40,497 nt of DNA, taken from Eubacteriales bacterium. GTDB taxonomy: Bacteria > Bacillota > Clostridia > Oscillospirales > Oscillospiraceae. The stretch lies in NCBI GenBank assembly GCA_030539285.1, contig JAUNSH010000024.1, forward strand, positions 1 to 40,497, given 5' to 3'. Both the position numbers and the translations under genes were made by a program. Each line of letters starts with the position of its first letter. Position 1 is the stretch's first letter. The notes under the pieces were generated by a model. The model searched no databases. It saw only the letters and a program-made list of their open reading frames with translations, and had not been told where the DNA came from. This document shows positions 8,581 through 16,660 of the stretch, piece after piece.

Positions 8581-9666
8581 TTAACTGCACCGGACGATGC
8601 ACTGGACTTCCTGATCACCATAGGTGGCAGTAATGACCGTGGTGCCGGACTTGATCGCCTTGACGACACCGTTTTCGTCCACCGAAGCGATGTAGGGATG
8701 CTCGGAACTCCACTGGACCTCGTTCTGCTCCAGATCGCAGTCCAGCAGGAGCTTGTACTCATAGTACACGCCCAGACGGATATCCGTCTTTTTCAGCTTC
8801 AGCGTTACATTTTTCAGATTGGTCTGGGCGGGAGCGGATGCTTCCGTGGCTTCCACTGCGTCATCAGCTTCCACTGTTGCATCGGCGTCCGCTTCCTCCG
8901 GAACCGTCTCCCCAGCTGCCACAGTCTCAACCGCTTCCGTTGTCGCCTCCGTGGTTTTCTCAACGTATTTCACTGTCACCGGGCATTCCATGACACTGAC
9001 ACCACAGCGAATGGTGATCACCGTCTCACCCTCTGACACCGCGGTGATCCTGCCGTCCTCTGTGACGGTTGCAACGGACTCATCACCAGAGACGAACAAA
9101 ATTTTGTCGGTGGTATTTTCCGGGCTGGCCTTCACATGCAGCAGGAACATCTGTCCCTCCTCATTCAGCTCCACGGTCTTGCCGCTGATGATATACAGCT
9201 CCTGGCAGGGGATGCTCAGTTCTGTGGTTTCTGTGGAAACCATCTCTGTTTCCTGGGTAGTCTGCAGAACAGCATCTGCCTTTCCGCCCATATTCGGCAG
9301 GAAATAACGCACAAAAATGAAGCCGGCAGCCATAAGAAGCAGCGCGATGAGCACTGTCAGGATGATCACGACCAGCGTATTCTGCCGGGGCTCGTCCTCG
9401 TCCTCTTCCTCCTCTTCCTCGTCGTAGTCTGTCTCCGCGTAGGTAACCTCCTCCTCTTCCGGCTCGGCATTCACTTCGTCAAAATCGAAAATCTCCTTGC
9501 GTTTTCTGGGATGATCCGGGGCCTGAGCGCCCTCTTCCGCGGTCTGCTCCAGAAGGTCATCCCCCAGAAAGCTGCCGGCGGCATCCCTGGAACAGCCGCA
9601 GATAGGGCAGCAATCCGCGGTATCCGGGTAGGAAGTTCCGCAAATATCACAAATAATCTTACTCAT
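8581..9666 (-). CDS. Zinc-ribbon, single-pass membrane protein with bacterial Ig-like domains
   Basis: The protein has 361 residues and unknown function. In order it shows: a zinc ribbon with two Cys pairs (ICDICG, then CCPICGC) within the first 25 residues, a very acidic linker (runs of Glu/Asp around residues 70-95), one membrane segment (LVVIILTVLIALLLMAAGFIFV), then an extracytoplasmic part. That part has two Big_2-like Ig folds (SVATVTEDGRITAVSEGETVITI, split here as SVATVTEDGR and ITAVSEGETVITI, and IASVDENGVVKAIKSGTTVI) separated by an Ala/Glu/Thr-rich linker. The ATG at 9666 has GGAGG 7 bases upstream. Zinc ribbon inside and Ig domains outside suggests a surface or signalling protein. 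It is transcribed divergently from the pseudokinase gene, which shares this inside/outside design. Confidence 0.85.
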   Translation of the reverse strand: MSKIICDICGTSYPDTADCCPICGCSRDAAGSFLGDDLLEQTAEEGAQAPDHPRKRKEIFDFDEVNAEPEEEEVTYAETDYDEEEEEEDEDEPRQNTLVVIILTVLIALLLMAAGFIFVRYFLPNMGGKADAVLQTTQETEMVSTETTELSIPCQELYIISGKTVELNEEGQMFLLHVKASPENTTDKILFVSGDESVATVTEDGRITAVSEGETVITIRCGVSVMECPVTVKYVEKTTEATTEAVETVAAGETVPEEADADATVEADDAVEATEASAPAQTNLKNVTLKLKKTDIRLGVYYEYKLLLDCDLEQNEVQWSSEHPYIASVDENGVVKAIKSGTTVITATYGDQEVQCIVRCS

Positions 9667-9713
9667 TTCCATGCCTCCAGTTGTCAAACAACTCTGTGTC
9701 AATACTGCGTGAC

Positions 9714-9742
9714 ATTATACCACGTTTTTCTGGGAATTACAA
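9714..9742 (-). promoter_or_regulatory. Promoter of the zinc-ribbon gene
   Basis: Minus strand: TTGTAA (9742-9737), a 17-base spacer, then TGGTATAAT giving a consensus extended -10 (9719-9714). It is placed back to back with the promoter of the pseudokinase gene, 12 bases apart. Confidence 0.75.
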
Positions 9743-9753
9743 CAACAAAAGTA

Positions 9754-9782
9754 TTGCTTTTTTCCGCCTTTTCCATTATGAT
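9754..9782 (+). promoter_or_regulatory. Promoter of the pseudokinase gene
   Basis: TTGCTT (9754-9759), a 17-base spacer and TATGAT (9777-9782) lie 25 bases upstream of the TTG start codon. AGGAGG follows at 9794-9799. Confidence 0.6.
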
Positions 9783-9807
9783 ATCTGGGTAAGAGGAGGC
9801 GATAGCA

Positions 9808-12800
9808 TTGTCAAAACCCACGTTGATCTCCCCCTTGCTGGACGGCTTTACCATGGGCCAGCCCATCAGCGAGCATGACGGCGTAAGCTGCTGCCCGGCC
9901 ATCAAGGAAGACACAGACAAAAAATACATCGTAAAAATCATCACCATTCCTGCTACGCAGACCCAAATGGATGCTCTGCTGCTGGCAGGCGCGTATAAAG
10001 ATCCCGCCGACGCTATGGAATACTACCGGATGGTGGGCGAGGATGTACAGAAGGAAGCGGAACTGCTGAAGAATCTGTCCGGACAGGAGGGCTTTCTGTC
10101 CTACGAAAGCTGGCAGATGGCTCCCATCACCCGCAAGCGGCTGGGCTACCAGGTCTATCTGGTGGGAAGCTACAAGCGGTCTCTGGAAAAGTATCTGCGC
10201 CGCAGCCCCGTGACCCAGCTGGAAGCCATGAATCTGGGTCTGGACCTGTGTGCCGCGCTGACAGCCTGCCGGCAGGCAGGTTCCCTGTACGTAGCGCTGA
10301 AGCCCACAAACATCTTCGTGTCGGATAAGAAACAGTACCGCATTGGCGATCTCGGCTTTATCTCTCTGGACGCGCTGAGCTATACGGCCCTTCCGAAAAA
10401 GTATCAAAGCCCTTATACGCCGCCGGAGCTGTTTGACCCCATGGCGGCCCTGAATCTGACGGCGGATACTTATGCCGTCGGCATGATCCTGTACCAGCTC
10501 TATAACGACGGCCAGCTTCCCTTCCGGGAAAAGGCGCCCGAGGAAGCCCTGCCCTCGCCGCTCAACGCGGACTATGAATTGGCGGAAATCATTATGAAGG
10601 CCATTGCTCCGGACCCCGGTGAGCGGTGGAATGACCCGGCTGAGCTGGGCAAAGCGCTGGCTTCCTATATGCAGCGCAACGCCGTCAACGATGTGCCCAT
10701 TACCAAGGTCGTTCCGCTGGAGGCTATAGAAGCGGCAGTCCCCGCGGCTGCTCCTGCTGCGGAAGCCACCCAGGCGGAGCCTGCCATAGATACGGAACCA
10801 CAGAATGAGGACATTCCCGCAGTCTCCGTAACGGAGTCGGAAGACACGGTGCCCGTACCGGAAGCTAAGGAACCGGTGCTTTCGGAGGATATCTCCGAGG
10901 AATCGGAAACCGAGGAGGATGGCGAGGCTCTCCCGGAGCCGTGGGAATCCCAGGGATCCCCCGCTGAACCGGAGGAGGTTTCCACAGAATCGGAGGATCT
11001 TTCTTCGGAATTGGAGGAAACACCCCCGGAACCGGCCGTGCCTGATGAGCCTTACGACGATTTCACCGGCATTCTCGCCAAAGCGGAGGATCTGATCGAG
11101 CACGAGACACCCGAGGGAGTGGTGCTGCCGGAGATCCCGGAGGTGCCGGATCCCTTCGCGTTTGTAAAGGAAGATTCCGAGGAGATCGACGATTCGGACA
11201 TTCCTCTTGATCCCGTTATGGAGGATGAGGACGCGTCCGCTCCGAAGAAGAAAAAGAGTCAAAAAAAATACGCTGATCCCAAATACAAGCGCAGGACCAA
11301 GCGGCTGATCGCCACGCTGACCTTCCTGCTGGCTCTGTGTCTTGCGGGGCTTGCCGGATTCTGGTATTACCAGAATATCTATCTGCAGGCCATCAACCGC
11401 ATTCTGATCAACGGCACCCGGGATCAGCTGACGGTAGTGGTGGATACCAACGCCAAGGAAGAGCTGCTGAGTGTTACCTGCTCCGACAATCATGGCAACA
11501 GCCAGAGCCAGCCCCTCAGCAGCGGAACAGCCATTTTTACCGATCTTCAGCCCAGTACATTGTACACCATCCAGCTGGATATTGACGGCTTCCACAAGCT
11601 GGTCGGCAAGACCTCCGATATCTTCACCACGGACGCCACCACCAACATTCTGTCCTTCACCTCTGTGGCCGGCACCGAGGACGGCTCGGTGGTGCTGAAC
11701 TTCGCCGTAGAGGGAGAAGAGCCGGAACAGTGGACGCTCCACTATTCCGCGGAAAACGAGGAAGCCCAGGAGGAAACCTTTGAGGGCCACTCCGTTTCCG
11801 TCTCCGGCCTGACCGTCGGCAAGCTGTACACCTTCACGCTGGATGCCGGCGACGATTTGACGCTGGGCGGAGAAAAAACTCTGCAATTCGTCGCCACGCG
11901 GCTGATCGTCGCGGACAATCTGACCCTTTCTTCCTCCGGTGACAATGAGATCACCGTTCGCTGGGATACCCCCGGTGACGTTCTGGTTGACAGCTGGACG
12001 GTGCGGTGCTACAGCGACAGCGGCTATGACGAAAAGAAAACCGTCACCGATTCCGAGGCCGTTTTTATCGGCATTGATCCCGCCGCCAGCTACACCGTGG
12101 AGGTGGTGGCCTCCGGCATGACGCAGCCCGCGAGAACCAGCATCACAGCCAACCCCATTCGGATCTCCCAGCTGTCTGTGGATGATTCCCAGCCCAAAAA
12201 TCTCACAGTCAATTGGGAGTATACCGGCGAGAAGCCCGAGGGCGGCTGGCTGCTGATCTATACTGTTGACGGCGCCGGTAAGAGCGTGGTCAAATGCGAT
12301 CAGCCCCAGGCGGTGATCGATCCCAGGATTCCCGGCGCCAAGTACGCTATGACCCTTCAGGCGGCGGATGGGACCTCCGTACTGGGCGGCGTGTCCAGCT
12401 ATACCTGCTCGGAGGCCGACTTATTCAATCAGTTTGAGTTCTCCGCTGAAAACGCGGAGGCAAAGCTTCTGAGTACGCCCGATCAGTCCAAGTGGTACTG
12501 CGAAAATGTGGAGGAAAGCGCTTATACAGATACCTTCTTCTCCGGCGAGAGCATTTCCATCGCGATCCGCAACAGCCAGAGCTTCTACCTGCCCGGAACG
12601 GAAGTGGAGATCCTCTACGTCATCCGGGACGCTTACGGCAATGTGCTGCCGGATTATGTATCCACCGAAAAGGTGTATTGGAAGAACATCTGGGCAGGCG
12701 GCGACGCCCGCTGCGGCGAGCTGACCATCCCCGAGGTACCTGATGGGGCCGGCAGTTACGAGCTGAGCCTCTACATTGAGGGCATGAAGATAGCAAGTCT

Positions 12801-12819
12801 GCCCTTTACCATCCAGTAA
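9808..12819 (+). CDS. Membrane Ser/Thr pseudokinase with extracellular fibronectin-III-like domains
   Basis: The protein has 1003 residues and starts at TTG after an ideal AGGAGG. Residues about 20-292 have a protein-kinase fold: YIVKI with the lysine at 43, a helix-C glutamate near 83-85, VALKPTNIF at 162-170, GDLGF at 180-184, TPPELF, and DTYAVGMILYQLYNDGQLPF. Two key features are missing. The glycine loop is absent, and the catalytic Asp of the HRD-x-K-P-x-N motif is Ala163, while Lys165, Asn168 and the DLG Asp181 remain. It is therefore probably a pseudokinase. Residues 300-480 are a Glu/Pro/Ser-rich linker, then a Lys/Arg stretch, a membrane segment at about 500-524, and an extracellular part of about four FN3-like beta domains (540-870) plus a C-terminal beta domain. 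The architecture parallels PrkC/Stk1 sensor kinases, with FN3 replacing PASTA repeats. Confidence 0.85.
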   Translation: MSKPTLISPLLDGFTMGQPISEHDGVSCCPAIKEDTDKKYIVKIITIPATQTQMDALLLAGAYKDPADAMEYYRMVGEDVQKEAELLKNLSGQEGFLSYESWQMAPITRKRLGYQVYLVGSYKRSLEKYLRRSPVTQLEAMNLGLDLCAALTACRQAGSLYVALKPTNIFVSDKKQYRIGDLGFISLDALSYTALPKKYQSPYTPPELFDPMAALNLTADTYAVGMILYQLYNDGQLPFREKAPEEALPSPLNADYELAEIIMKAIAPDPGERWNDPAELGKALASYMQRNAVNDVPITKVVPLEAIEAAVPAAAPAAEATQAEPAIDTEPQNEDIPAVSVTESEDTVPVPEAKEPVLSEDISEESETEEDGEALPEPWESQGSPAEPEEVSTESEDLSSELEETPPEPAVPDEPYDDFTGILAKAEDLIEHETPEGVVLPEIPEVPDPFAFVKEDSEEIDDSDIPLDPVMEDEDASAPKKKKSQKKYADPKYKRRTKRLIATLTFLLALCLAGLAGFWYYQNIYLQAINRILINGTRDQLTVVVDTNAKEELLSVTCSDNHGNSQSQPLSSGTAIFTDLQPSTLYTIQLDIDGFHKLVGKTSDIFTTDATTNILSFTSVAGTEDGSVVLNFAVEGEEPEQWTLHYSAENEEAQEETFEGHSVSVSGLTVGKLYTFTLDAGDDLTLGGEKTLQFVATRLIVADNLTLSSSGDNEITVRWDTPGDVLVDSWTVRCYSDSGYDEKKTVTDSEAVFIGIDPAASYTVEVVASGMTQPARTSITANPIRISQLSVDDSQPKNLTVNWEYTGEKPEGGWLLIYTVDGAGKSVVKCDQPQAVIDPRIPGAKYAMTLQAADGTSVLGGVSSYTCSEADLFNQFEFSAENAEAKLLSTPDQSKWYCENVEESAYTDTFFSGESISIAIRNSQSFYLPGTEVEILYVIRDAYGNVLPDYVSTEKVYWKNIWAGGDARCGELTIPEVPDGAGSYELSLYIEGMKIASLPFTIQ

Positions 12820-12835
12820 TTTCCAAATATGGCGT

Positions 12836-12870
12836 GAAGCCGTCCCGAATTCCGGGGCGGCTTCGTTATT
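12836..12870 (+). terminator. Terminator after the pseudokinase gene
   Basis: A 12-bp stem with one G-T pair (GAAGCCGTCCCG / CGGGGCGGCTTC) and a 5-base loop is followed by GTTATTTG. It starts 16 bases after the stop codon. Confidence 0.75.
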
Positions 12871-12954
12871 TGCCACAAAGTCGGCACATCGAATCACATG
12901 AAAGTTATGACTTTCTATGAAATTCCAAAAAATTCACAATTTCTACGAAAAATA

Positions 12955-12963
12955 TGCTATAAT
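12955..12963 (+). promoter_or_regulatory. Extended -10 of the phospholipase-like gene
   Basis: TGCTATAAT, an extended consensus -10, lies 31 bases upstream of the start codon in an AT-rich stretch. The best -35 match (TTCACA at 12933) has a long 19-base spacer. The rest of the 175-base gap holds only the preceding terminator and a short GAAAGT/ACTTTC inverted repeat at 12900-12915. Confidence 0.55.
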
Positions 12964-12994
12964 TGCCCCATACTAGGATTATAGAGGTATTTAT

Positions 12995-13546
12995 ATGCGC
13001 GGAAAAAGTCACCTTCGCATTGCGCAGTATTTGATCGAAAACTATATGCCGGATGTGCCGAAAAGCTGTCAGACCGCCTTTCGGATCGGCTGCATCGAGC
13101 CGGACCGAAACCCGGCTACATATCTGAAAGGCTCTATCCGCTGCCAGTGGCTGCGGGGGCACAACTATCAGAACGCCCGCCGGTTCATGCGCGCCATTGC
13201 CGCCCGGCTGGAGCGGAAGGAAAAGCTGAATCTGTTTGACTATTACACACTGGGCAAGCTGATCCACTACACCACAGACGCCTTCACCTATGCCCACAAC
13301 GATACCTTCCCTGTCCAGCTCAAGGAACATAAGGCCTACGAGGATGCCTTGCAGGAGCACTTCCTGGGATTCATGGAGTGCAGCCCGCAGGTGGAGATCC
13401 CCTCGGCCCGCACCATTATGGAGGCCATTTCCTCCTATCACGAGGTGTACGAGCGGACGGAGTCCAACATTCACAACGATTCCCGGTTCGCCCTGAACGC
13501 CTGCTGCTGTGTGCTGGCGATTCTGTGCCTGAAGCCCATTTTTTAA
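12995..13546 (+). CDS. Zinc-dependent phospholipase C / S1-P1 nuclease-like protein
   Basis: The protein has 183 residues and no signal peptide. The fold family is suggested by metal-ligand-like residues: His6 in GKSHLRIA, the acidic CIEPD near residue 37, His56 in RGHNY, and the spaced motif HYTTDAFTYAH (His91, Asp95, His101). That motif resembles the HxxxDxxxPxH motif of the phospholipase C/P1 nuclease family. Short cytosolic relatives of this kind are common in Clostridia and their substrate is unknown. The ATG is preceded by GAGGT at good spacing. The VanZ-family gene follows after 14 bases, so the two form an operon. Family placement is fairly safe; the actual reaction is not known. Confidence 0.75.
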   Translation: MRGKSHLRIAQYLIENYMPDVPKSCQTAFRIGCIEPDRNPATYLKGSIRCQWLRGHNYQNARRFMRAIAARLERKEKLNLFDYYTLGKLIHYTTDAFTYAHNDTFPVQLKEHKAYEDALQEHFLGFMECSPQVEIPSARTIMEAISSYHEVYERTESNIHNDSRFALNACCCVLAILCLKPIF

Positions 13547-13560
13547 GTCCGGAGGTAACC

Positions 13561-14154
13561 ATGTATCGCGTGTTTGCCATGTGCCTGGAAGCGGGAATCG
13601 CGGCGGTGATCCTGATCCCGATGTTTTGGGTGCTGAACCGGTACTTCTTCCGCAATTCCCACCGGGCCGCCTGCTATCTGGTAATGTCACTGTACCTTGC
13701 CGCCGTGGACGCGGTGGTGGGACTGCCCAGTTTATTGTATATCCGATTTGACCGAAACATCAATCTGGTGCCCTTTGCGTATATGTTCTCCGACTATCGG
13801 AACAGCCTGCTCAATGTACTGCTGTTTGTGCCTCTGGGCTTTTTTCTTCCGGTGCTGTGGAAGCGGTTCCGCTCCTTCCTCCGGACAACGCTGTTTGGGC
13901 TTGGTTTTTCGCTGACCATTGAGCTTTTGCAGCTGCTGACCTTCCGGGCTACCGATATCAACGACCTGATGACCAACACGGTGGGGACGATCCTCGGCTG
14001 GTGCCTTGGGCGGCTTGTTCTGAAGCTGTTTCCCTCCATCCGGCCCAGCTGGAAGACGAAGGAGCTGGCCGTGATTTTCAGCGTGACCTTCGGAGTAATG
14101 TTTCTGGCCCAGCCTTTTCTTGCGGAAGTTGTGTGGAAACTGGTTCGAAATTGA
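13561..14154 (+). CDS. VanZ family membrane protein
   Basis: A 197-residue integral membrane protein. The VanZ signature is clear: NINLVPF, NVLLFVPLGFFLPVLW, SLTIELLQLL, then RATDINDLMTNTVGTILGW. About five hydrophobic segments are visible. VanZ of enterococci confers low-level teicoplanin resistance, but most chromosomal VanZ-like proteins have no demonstrated role. The ATG at 13561 follows CGGAGGTAACC. The reading frame is open further upstream, but that part overlaps the preceding gene and lacks an RBS. It is second in a two-gene operon and is followed by a strong terminator. Confidence 0.88.
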   Translation: MYRVFAMCLEAGIAAVILIPMFWVLNRYFFRNSHRAACYLVMSLYLAAVDAVVGLPSLLYIRFDRNINLVPFAYMFSDYRNSLLNVLLFVPLGFFLPVLWKRFRSFLRTTLFGLGFSLTIELLQLLTFRATDINDLMTNTVGTILGWCLGRLVLKLFPSIRPSWKTKELAVIFSVTFGVMFLAQPFLAEVVWKLVRN

Positions 14155-14164
14155 CGATCAATTC

Positions 14165-14195
14165 AGCGGCATCCGCAAATGGATGCCGCTTTTTC
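14165..14195 (+). terminator. Terminator after the VanZ gene
   Basis: A perfect 10-bp stem (AGCGGCATCC / GGATGCCGCT) with a 6-base loop is followed directly by TTTTC. It lies between convergent genes; there is no comparable T-tract on the minus side. Confidence 0.85.
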
Positions 14196-16327
14196 TATAG
14201 ATAGCACAGCTTCGCGCCGGGGGCAAAGGTTCGGGGTGTCACGATGGTGTCAAACTGGACGATCACGCCCTCCCGGTCTCTGGGAACGCCAATGACGGTG
14301 CCCTCACCGAAAACCGGGTGGCTCACCCGTTTTCCTGTGGGATCTTCCGATGCCGGTTTTTCCGACAGTTCCGTATGGGAAACCTGCTGCTTCGTTCGCT
14401 CCATCAGCTCAGGATCCATGGGAAGGACATATTCCACATTTTCCGCTTCCGCGTTGAACAGAAATCGGCTGGGGCTGCGGAAGGAGCCGTCGTAATTGCT
14501 GCCGGAGGCGTCGGACAGGAACAGTCTGTCCTCTGCCCGGGTGAAGGCCACATAGCACAGCCGCCGTTCCTCCTCAAGCTTTTCCCGGGTATTGGCCCGT
14601 TTGCCGGGGAAGATCCCCTCGGAAAAGCCGCACAGGAACACCACCGGGAACTCCAGGCCCTTGGCGGCGTGAATGGTCATCAGCTTCACCGCCTGGGCCT
14701 TTTCCGTCTGATCCATGTTGGTGAACAGCGCCGCATGGTCGAGGTAATTACCTAAGGTTACCTCCTCCCCGGCCTTTCCGGCGAAGTCGTAAATCGCCTG
14801 CTTCAGCTCCGCCAGGTTGTCCAGCCGCTCCTCTTCTCCGCTGGCCCGGAGCATATCCTCATAGCCGCTCTCATTTAAGATGCCCGCCAGCAGGTCTGTC
14901 AGATCCATGCCATCGTAGATCGCCCGGTACTTTTCAATCAGGCGCACGTATTCCCGCGCCCGGCTACGGCGGAACAACTCTGTGTCCAGATTGGCGGTCA
15001 AAGCCTCGTACAGGCTGCAGCGGTTCAGCTGGGCGTACTCTTTCAAGGCGGCAATGCGGGTGCGGCCCACGCCCCGGCGCGGCTCGTTCACCGTGCGCAG
15101 GAAACTGATGTCATCACCGCTGTAGATCATGCGAAGATAACACAAAACATCCTTGATCTCCTTACGCTTATAGAACTCCACGCCGGAATAGAGAACGTAG
15201 GGTATCTTATTGCGGATCAGAGATTCCTCCACCGCCCGGGATACGTAGTGTGCCCGGTACAGCACCCCCATGGCCGAATAGGATATTCCGCCTTCATGGA
15301 GGGCACGCATATTCGCCGTGATCCAGTCCGCTTCCAGCTGGCTGGTTTTGCCGTGGAAATACAGGGGTTTTTTCCCGTCTGCCCGGACGGCGGTGAGCTG
15401 TTTTTTCAGGCGATTCCGATTTTTGTCGATAAGGGCATTGGAAGCCGCCAGCACCTGGGGCACGGAACGGTAGTTGGTGTTCAGGTAAATCGTTTTGGAC
15501 TGGGGATGGCGGCTCTCGAATTCCAGGATAAAATTCACGTCGGCTCCCCGCCAGGTGTAGATGGTCTGGTCCGGATCGCCAACGACAAACAGGTTTTTGT
15601 GGTAGCCGGACAGGATCTCCGCAAGGGCGTATTGATCCTTGTCGATATCCTGAAATTCATCCACCATGATGTATTCCAGCCGCCGCTGCCACTTTTCCCG
15701 AACTTCTTTGTCATGCTGCAAAATGTACAGGGCAAAGTACACCAGATCGTCAAAGTCCAGGCCATAGCATTTGCGCTGTTCATAAAAATAGCGGTACAGG
15801 ACTTTATCTTTCAGCATATTGGCAGAATCCGACAAAACCCGCAGCTGTTCCGGGTCACCGATCAGGGTCTTCACATATCCCCTGCCGCCCTTGCGCCAGC
15901 CGATGTGGTCCACCGCCTCCTTGATAGTCATTTCCCGGCTGGTGATGCCCAGATCCTCAAACACCCGGCGCAGAATGGATTCCTTATCCTCTTCGTCCAG
16001 CACAATGAAGGTCGTAGGATACTGGACAACATGGCAGTCCTCTTTCAGAAGTCCCACGCAAAAACCGTGGAACGTAGTGATCCTACCCAGATCCTGATCC
16101 GGCAGCTGGCGGCGGATGCGCTTTTTCATTTCCGCTGCGGCCTTATTGGTAAAGGTCACGCACAGGATATTGGCGGTGGAGATTCCAAGCATTTCTACCA
16201 GATACAGATACCGGGCCGTCAGGGTTTTTGTCTTTCCGGAACCGGCCCCGGCGACAACCCGGATATATCCTTCCGTGGTGATGGCCGCCTCTTTCTGCTG
16301 GGGGTTCAATTCTTCCAGATATGTCAT
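14195..16327 (-). CDS. UvrD/PcrA-type ATP-dependent DNA helicase
   Basis: A 710-residue superfamily 1A 3'-5' helicase. Motifs in order: Q-motif LNPQQKEA, Walker A VAGAGSGKT, TFTNKAAAEM, TFHGFC, LDFDDLVYFA, Walker B VDEFQDID, VGDPDQTIYTWRGAD, NYRS, MTIHAAKGLEFPVVFLCGF, and LCYVAFTRAEDRL. The C-terminal 50 residues (VSHPVFGEGTVIGVPRDREG) resemble the Tudor-like tail with which PcrA contacts RNA polymerase. The ATG at 16327 is chosen because AGGAGG lies 9 bases upstream; the open frame continues upstream without an RBS. It is probably PcrA or a close paralogue, and a gene symbol is withheld because only motifs were compared. Divergent from the aro operon; no clear promoter was found. Confidence 0.93.
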   Translation of the reverse strand: MTYLEELNPQQKEAAITTEGYIRVVAGAGSGKTKTLTARYLYLVEMLGISTANILCVTFTNKAAAEMKKRIRRQLPDQDLGRITTFHGFCVGLLKEDCHVVQYPTTFIVLDEEDKESILRRVFEDLGITSREMTIKEAVDHIGWRKGGRGYVKTLIGDPEQLRVLSDSANMLKDKVLYRYFYEQRKCYGLDFDDLVYFALYILQHDKEVREKWQRRLEYIMVDEFQDIDKDQYALAEILSGYHKNLFVVGDPDQTIYTWRGADVNFILEFESRHPQSKTIYLNTNYRSVPQVLAASNALIDKNRNRLKKQLTAVRADGKKPLYFHGKTSQLEADWITANMRALHEGGISYSAMGVLYRAHYVSRAVEESLIRNKIPYVLYSGVEFYKRKEIKDVLCYLRMIYSGDDISFLRTVNEPRRGVGRTRIAALKEYAQLNRCSLYEALTANLDTELFRRSRAREYVRLIEKYRAIYDGMDLTDLLAGILNESGYEDMLRASGEEERLDNLAELKQAIYDFAGKAGEEVTLGNYLDHAALFTNMDQTEKAQAVKLMTIHAAKGLEFPVVFLCGFSEGIFPGKRANTREKLEEERRLCYVAFTRAEDRLFLSDASGSNYDGSFRSPSRFLFNAEAENVEYVLPMDPELMERTKQQVSHTELSEKPASEDPTGKRVSHPVFGEGTVIGVPRDREGVIVQFDTIVTPRTFAPGAKLCYL

Positions 16328-16432
16328 ATACCCATGCCTCCTTTTGAATGTGAGAATAGCACGGCCGCAGTCCAATAAAACGGGTATGATTGAACCATCT
16401 GTCAAAATCAGCTTTTTCTCAACATTTTTCTC

Positions 16433-16461
16433 TTGCATAATTCCGCGAGTCATGGTATAAT
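16433..16461 (+). promoter_or_regulatory. Promoter of the aro operon
   Basis: TTGCAT (16433-16438), a 17-base spacer and TATAAT (16456-16461), with an extra TGG just before the -10. Expected transcription start is about 16468, giving a leader of roughly 190 bases before aroF. Confidence 0.85.
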
Positions 16462-16493
16462 GTCCGCAGCTAAGGGACTTGGAGGTACTTTCC

Positions 16494-16562
16494 ATGGTTC
16501 AGGTATGTACTGTCAGCGCTTTCTTTTATCGCTACTATTACTTTTTTCATCTGAAAAAGTAA
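16494..16562 (+). CDS. Phe/Tyr-rich leader peptide of the aro operon
   Basis: A 22-codon reading frame with ATG at 16494, GGAGG at 16481-16485 with 8-base spacing, and stop TAA at 16560. The peptide contains the run AFFYRYYYFFH, so 8 of 9 consecutive codons (16521-16547) are Phe or Tyr. This is the hallmark of a ribosome-stalling leader peptide controlling Phe/Tyr synthesis. The Phe/Tyr codons coincide with the 5' arm of the first leader hairpin, and the stop codon lies in that hairpin's 3' arm. Confidence 0.88.
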   Translation: MVQVCTVSAFFYRYYYFFHLKK

Positions 16563-16645
16563 TAGCGATTTGTGCTGCAACGAATCCCAAGGCAAAATCA
16601 AGTATTTGAGCGCCGCACGAATTGCCCGTGCGGCGCTTATTTTTT
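16528..16645 (+). promoter_or_regulatory. Transcription attenuator of the aro operon
   Basis: Three competing structures can be drawn. (1) A protector hairpin at 16528-16569: ATCGCTA and TTACTTTTT, with a 3-base CTA bulge between them, pair with AAAAAGTAA and TAGCGAT. (2) An antiterminator: 16565-16578 pairs with 16612-16625, 13 of 14 positions including two wobbles. (3) A terminator at 16609-16637. Structure 2 excludes both 1 and 3. A ribosome stalled at the Phe/Tyr codons opens structure 1 and frees the antiterminator strand. A ribosome reaching the stop codon covers that strand, so the terminator forms. No T-box motif is present. Confidence 0.85.
16609..16645 (+). terminator. Attenuator terminator
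   Basis: A perfect 11-bp GC-rich stem (AGCGCCGCACG / CGTGCGGCGCT, 7-base loop) runs directly into TTATTTTTT. It ends 15 bases before the aroF start codon and after the leader peptide. Confidence 0.9.
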
Positions 16646-16660
16646 AGGAGATGTAAAATT

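Noticed and set aside
9811-11886. 691-codon open frame on minus, opposite the pseudokinase
   Set aside because: Shadow of the real gene, rich in Arg/Gly/Leu with no motif. The plus frame has a promoter, an RBS and a clear domain order.
16328-16432. TTGACA on the minus strand (about 16397-16402) as the helicase gene's -35
   Set aside because: No acceptable -10 lies 15-19 bases downstream of it.
16468-16660. T-box riboswitch upstream of aroF
   Set aside because: The conserved T-box sequence AGGGTGGNACCGCG and the long specifier hairpin are absent; the Phe/Tyr leader peptide explains the region better.
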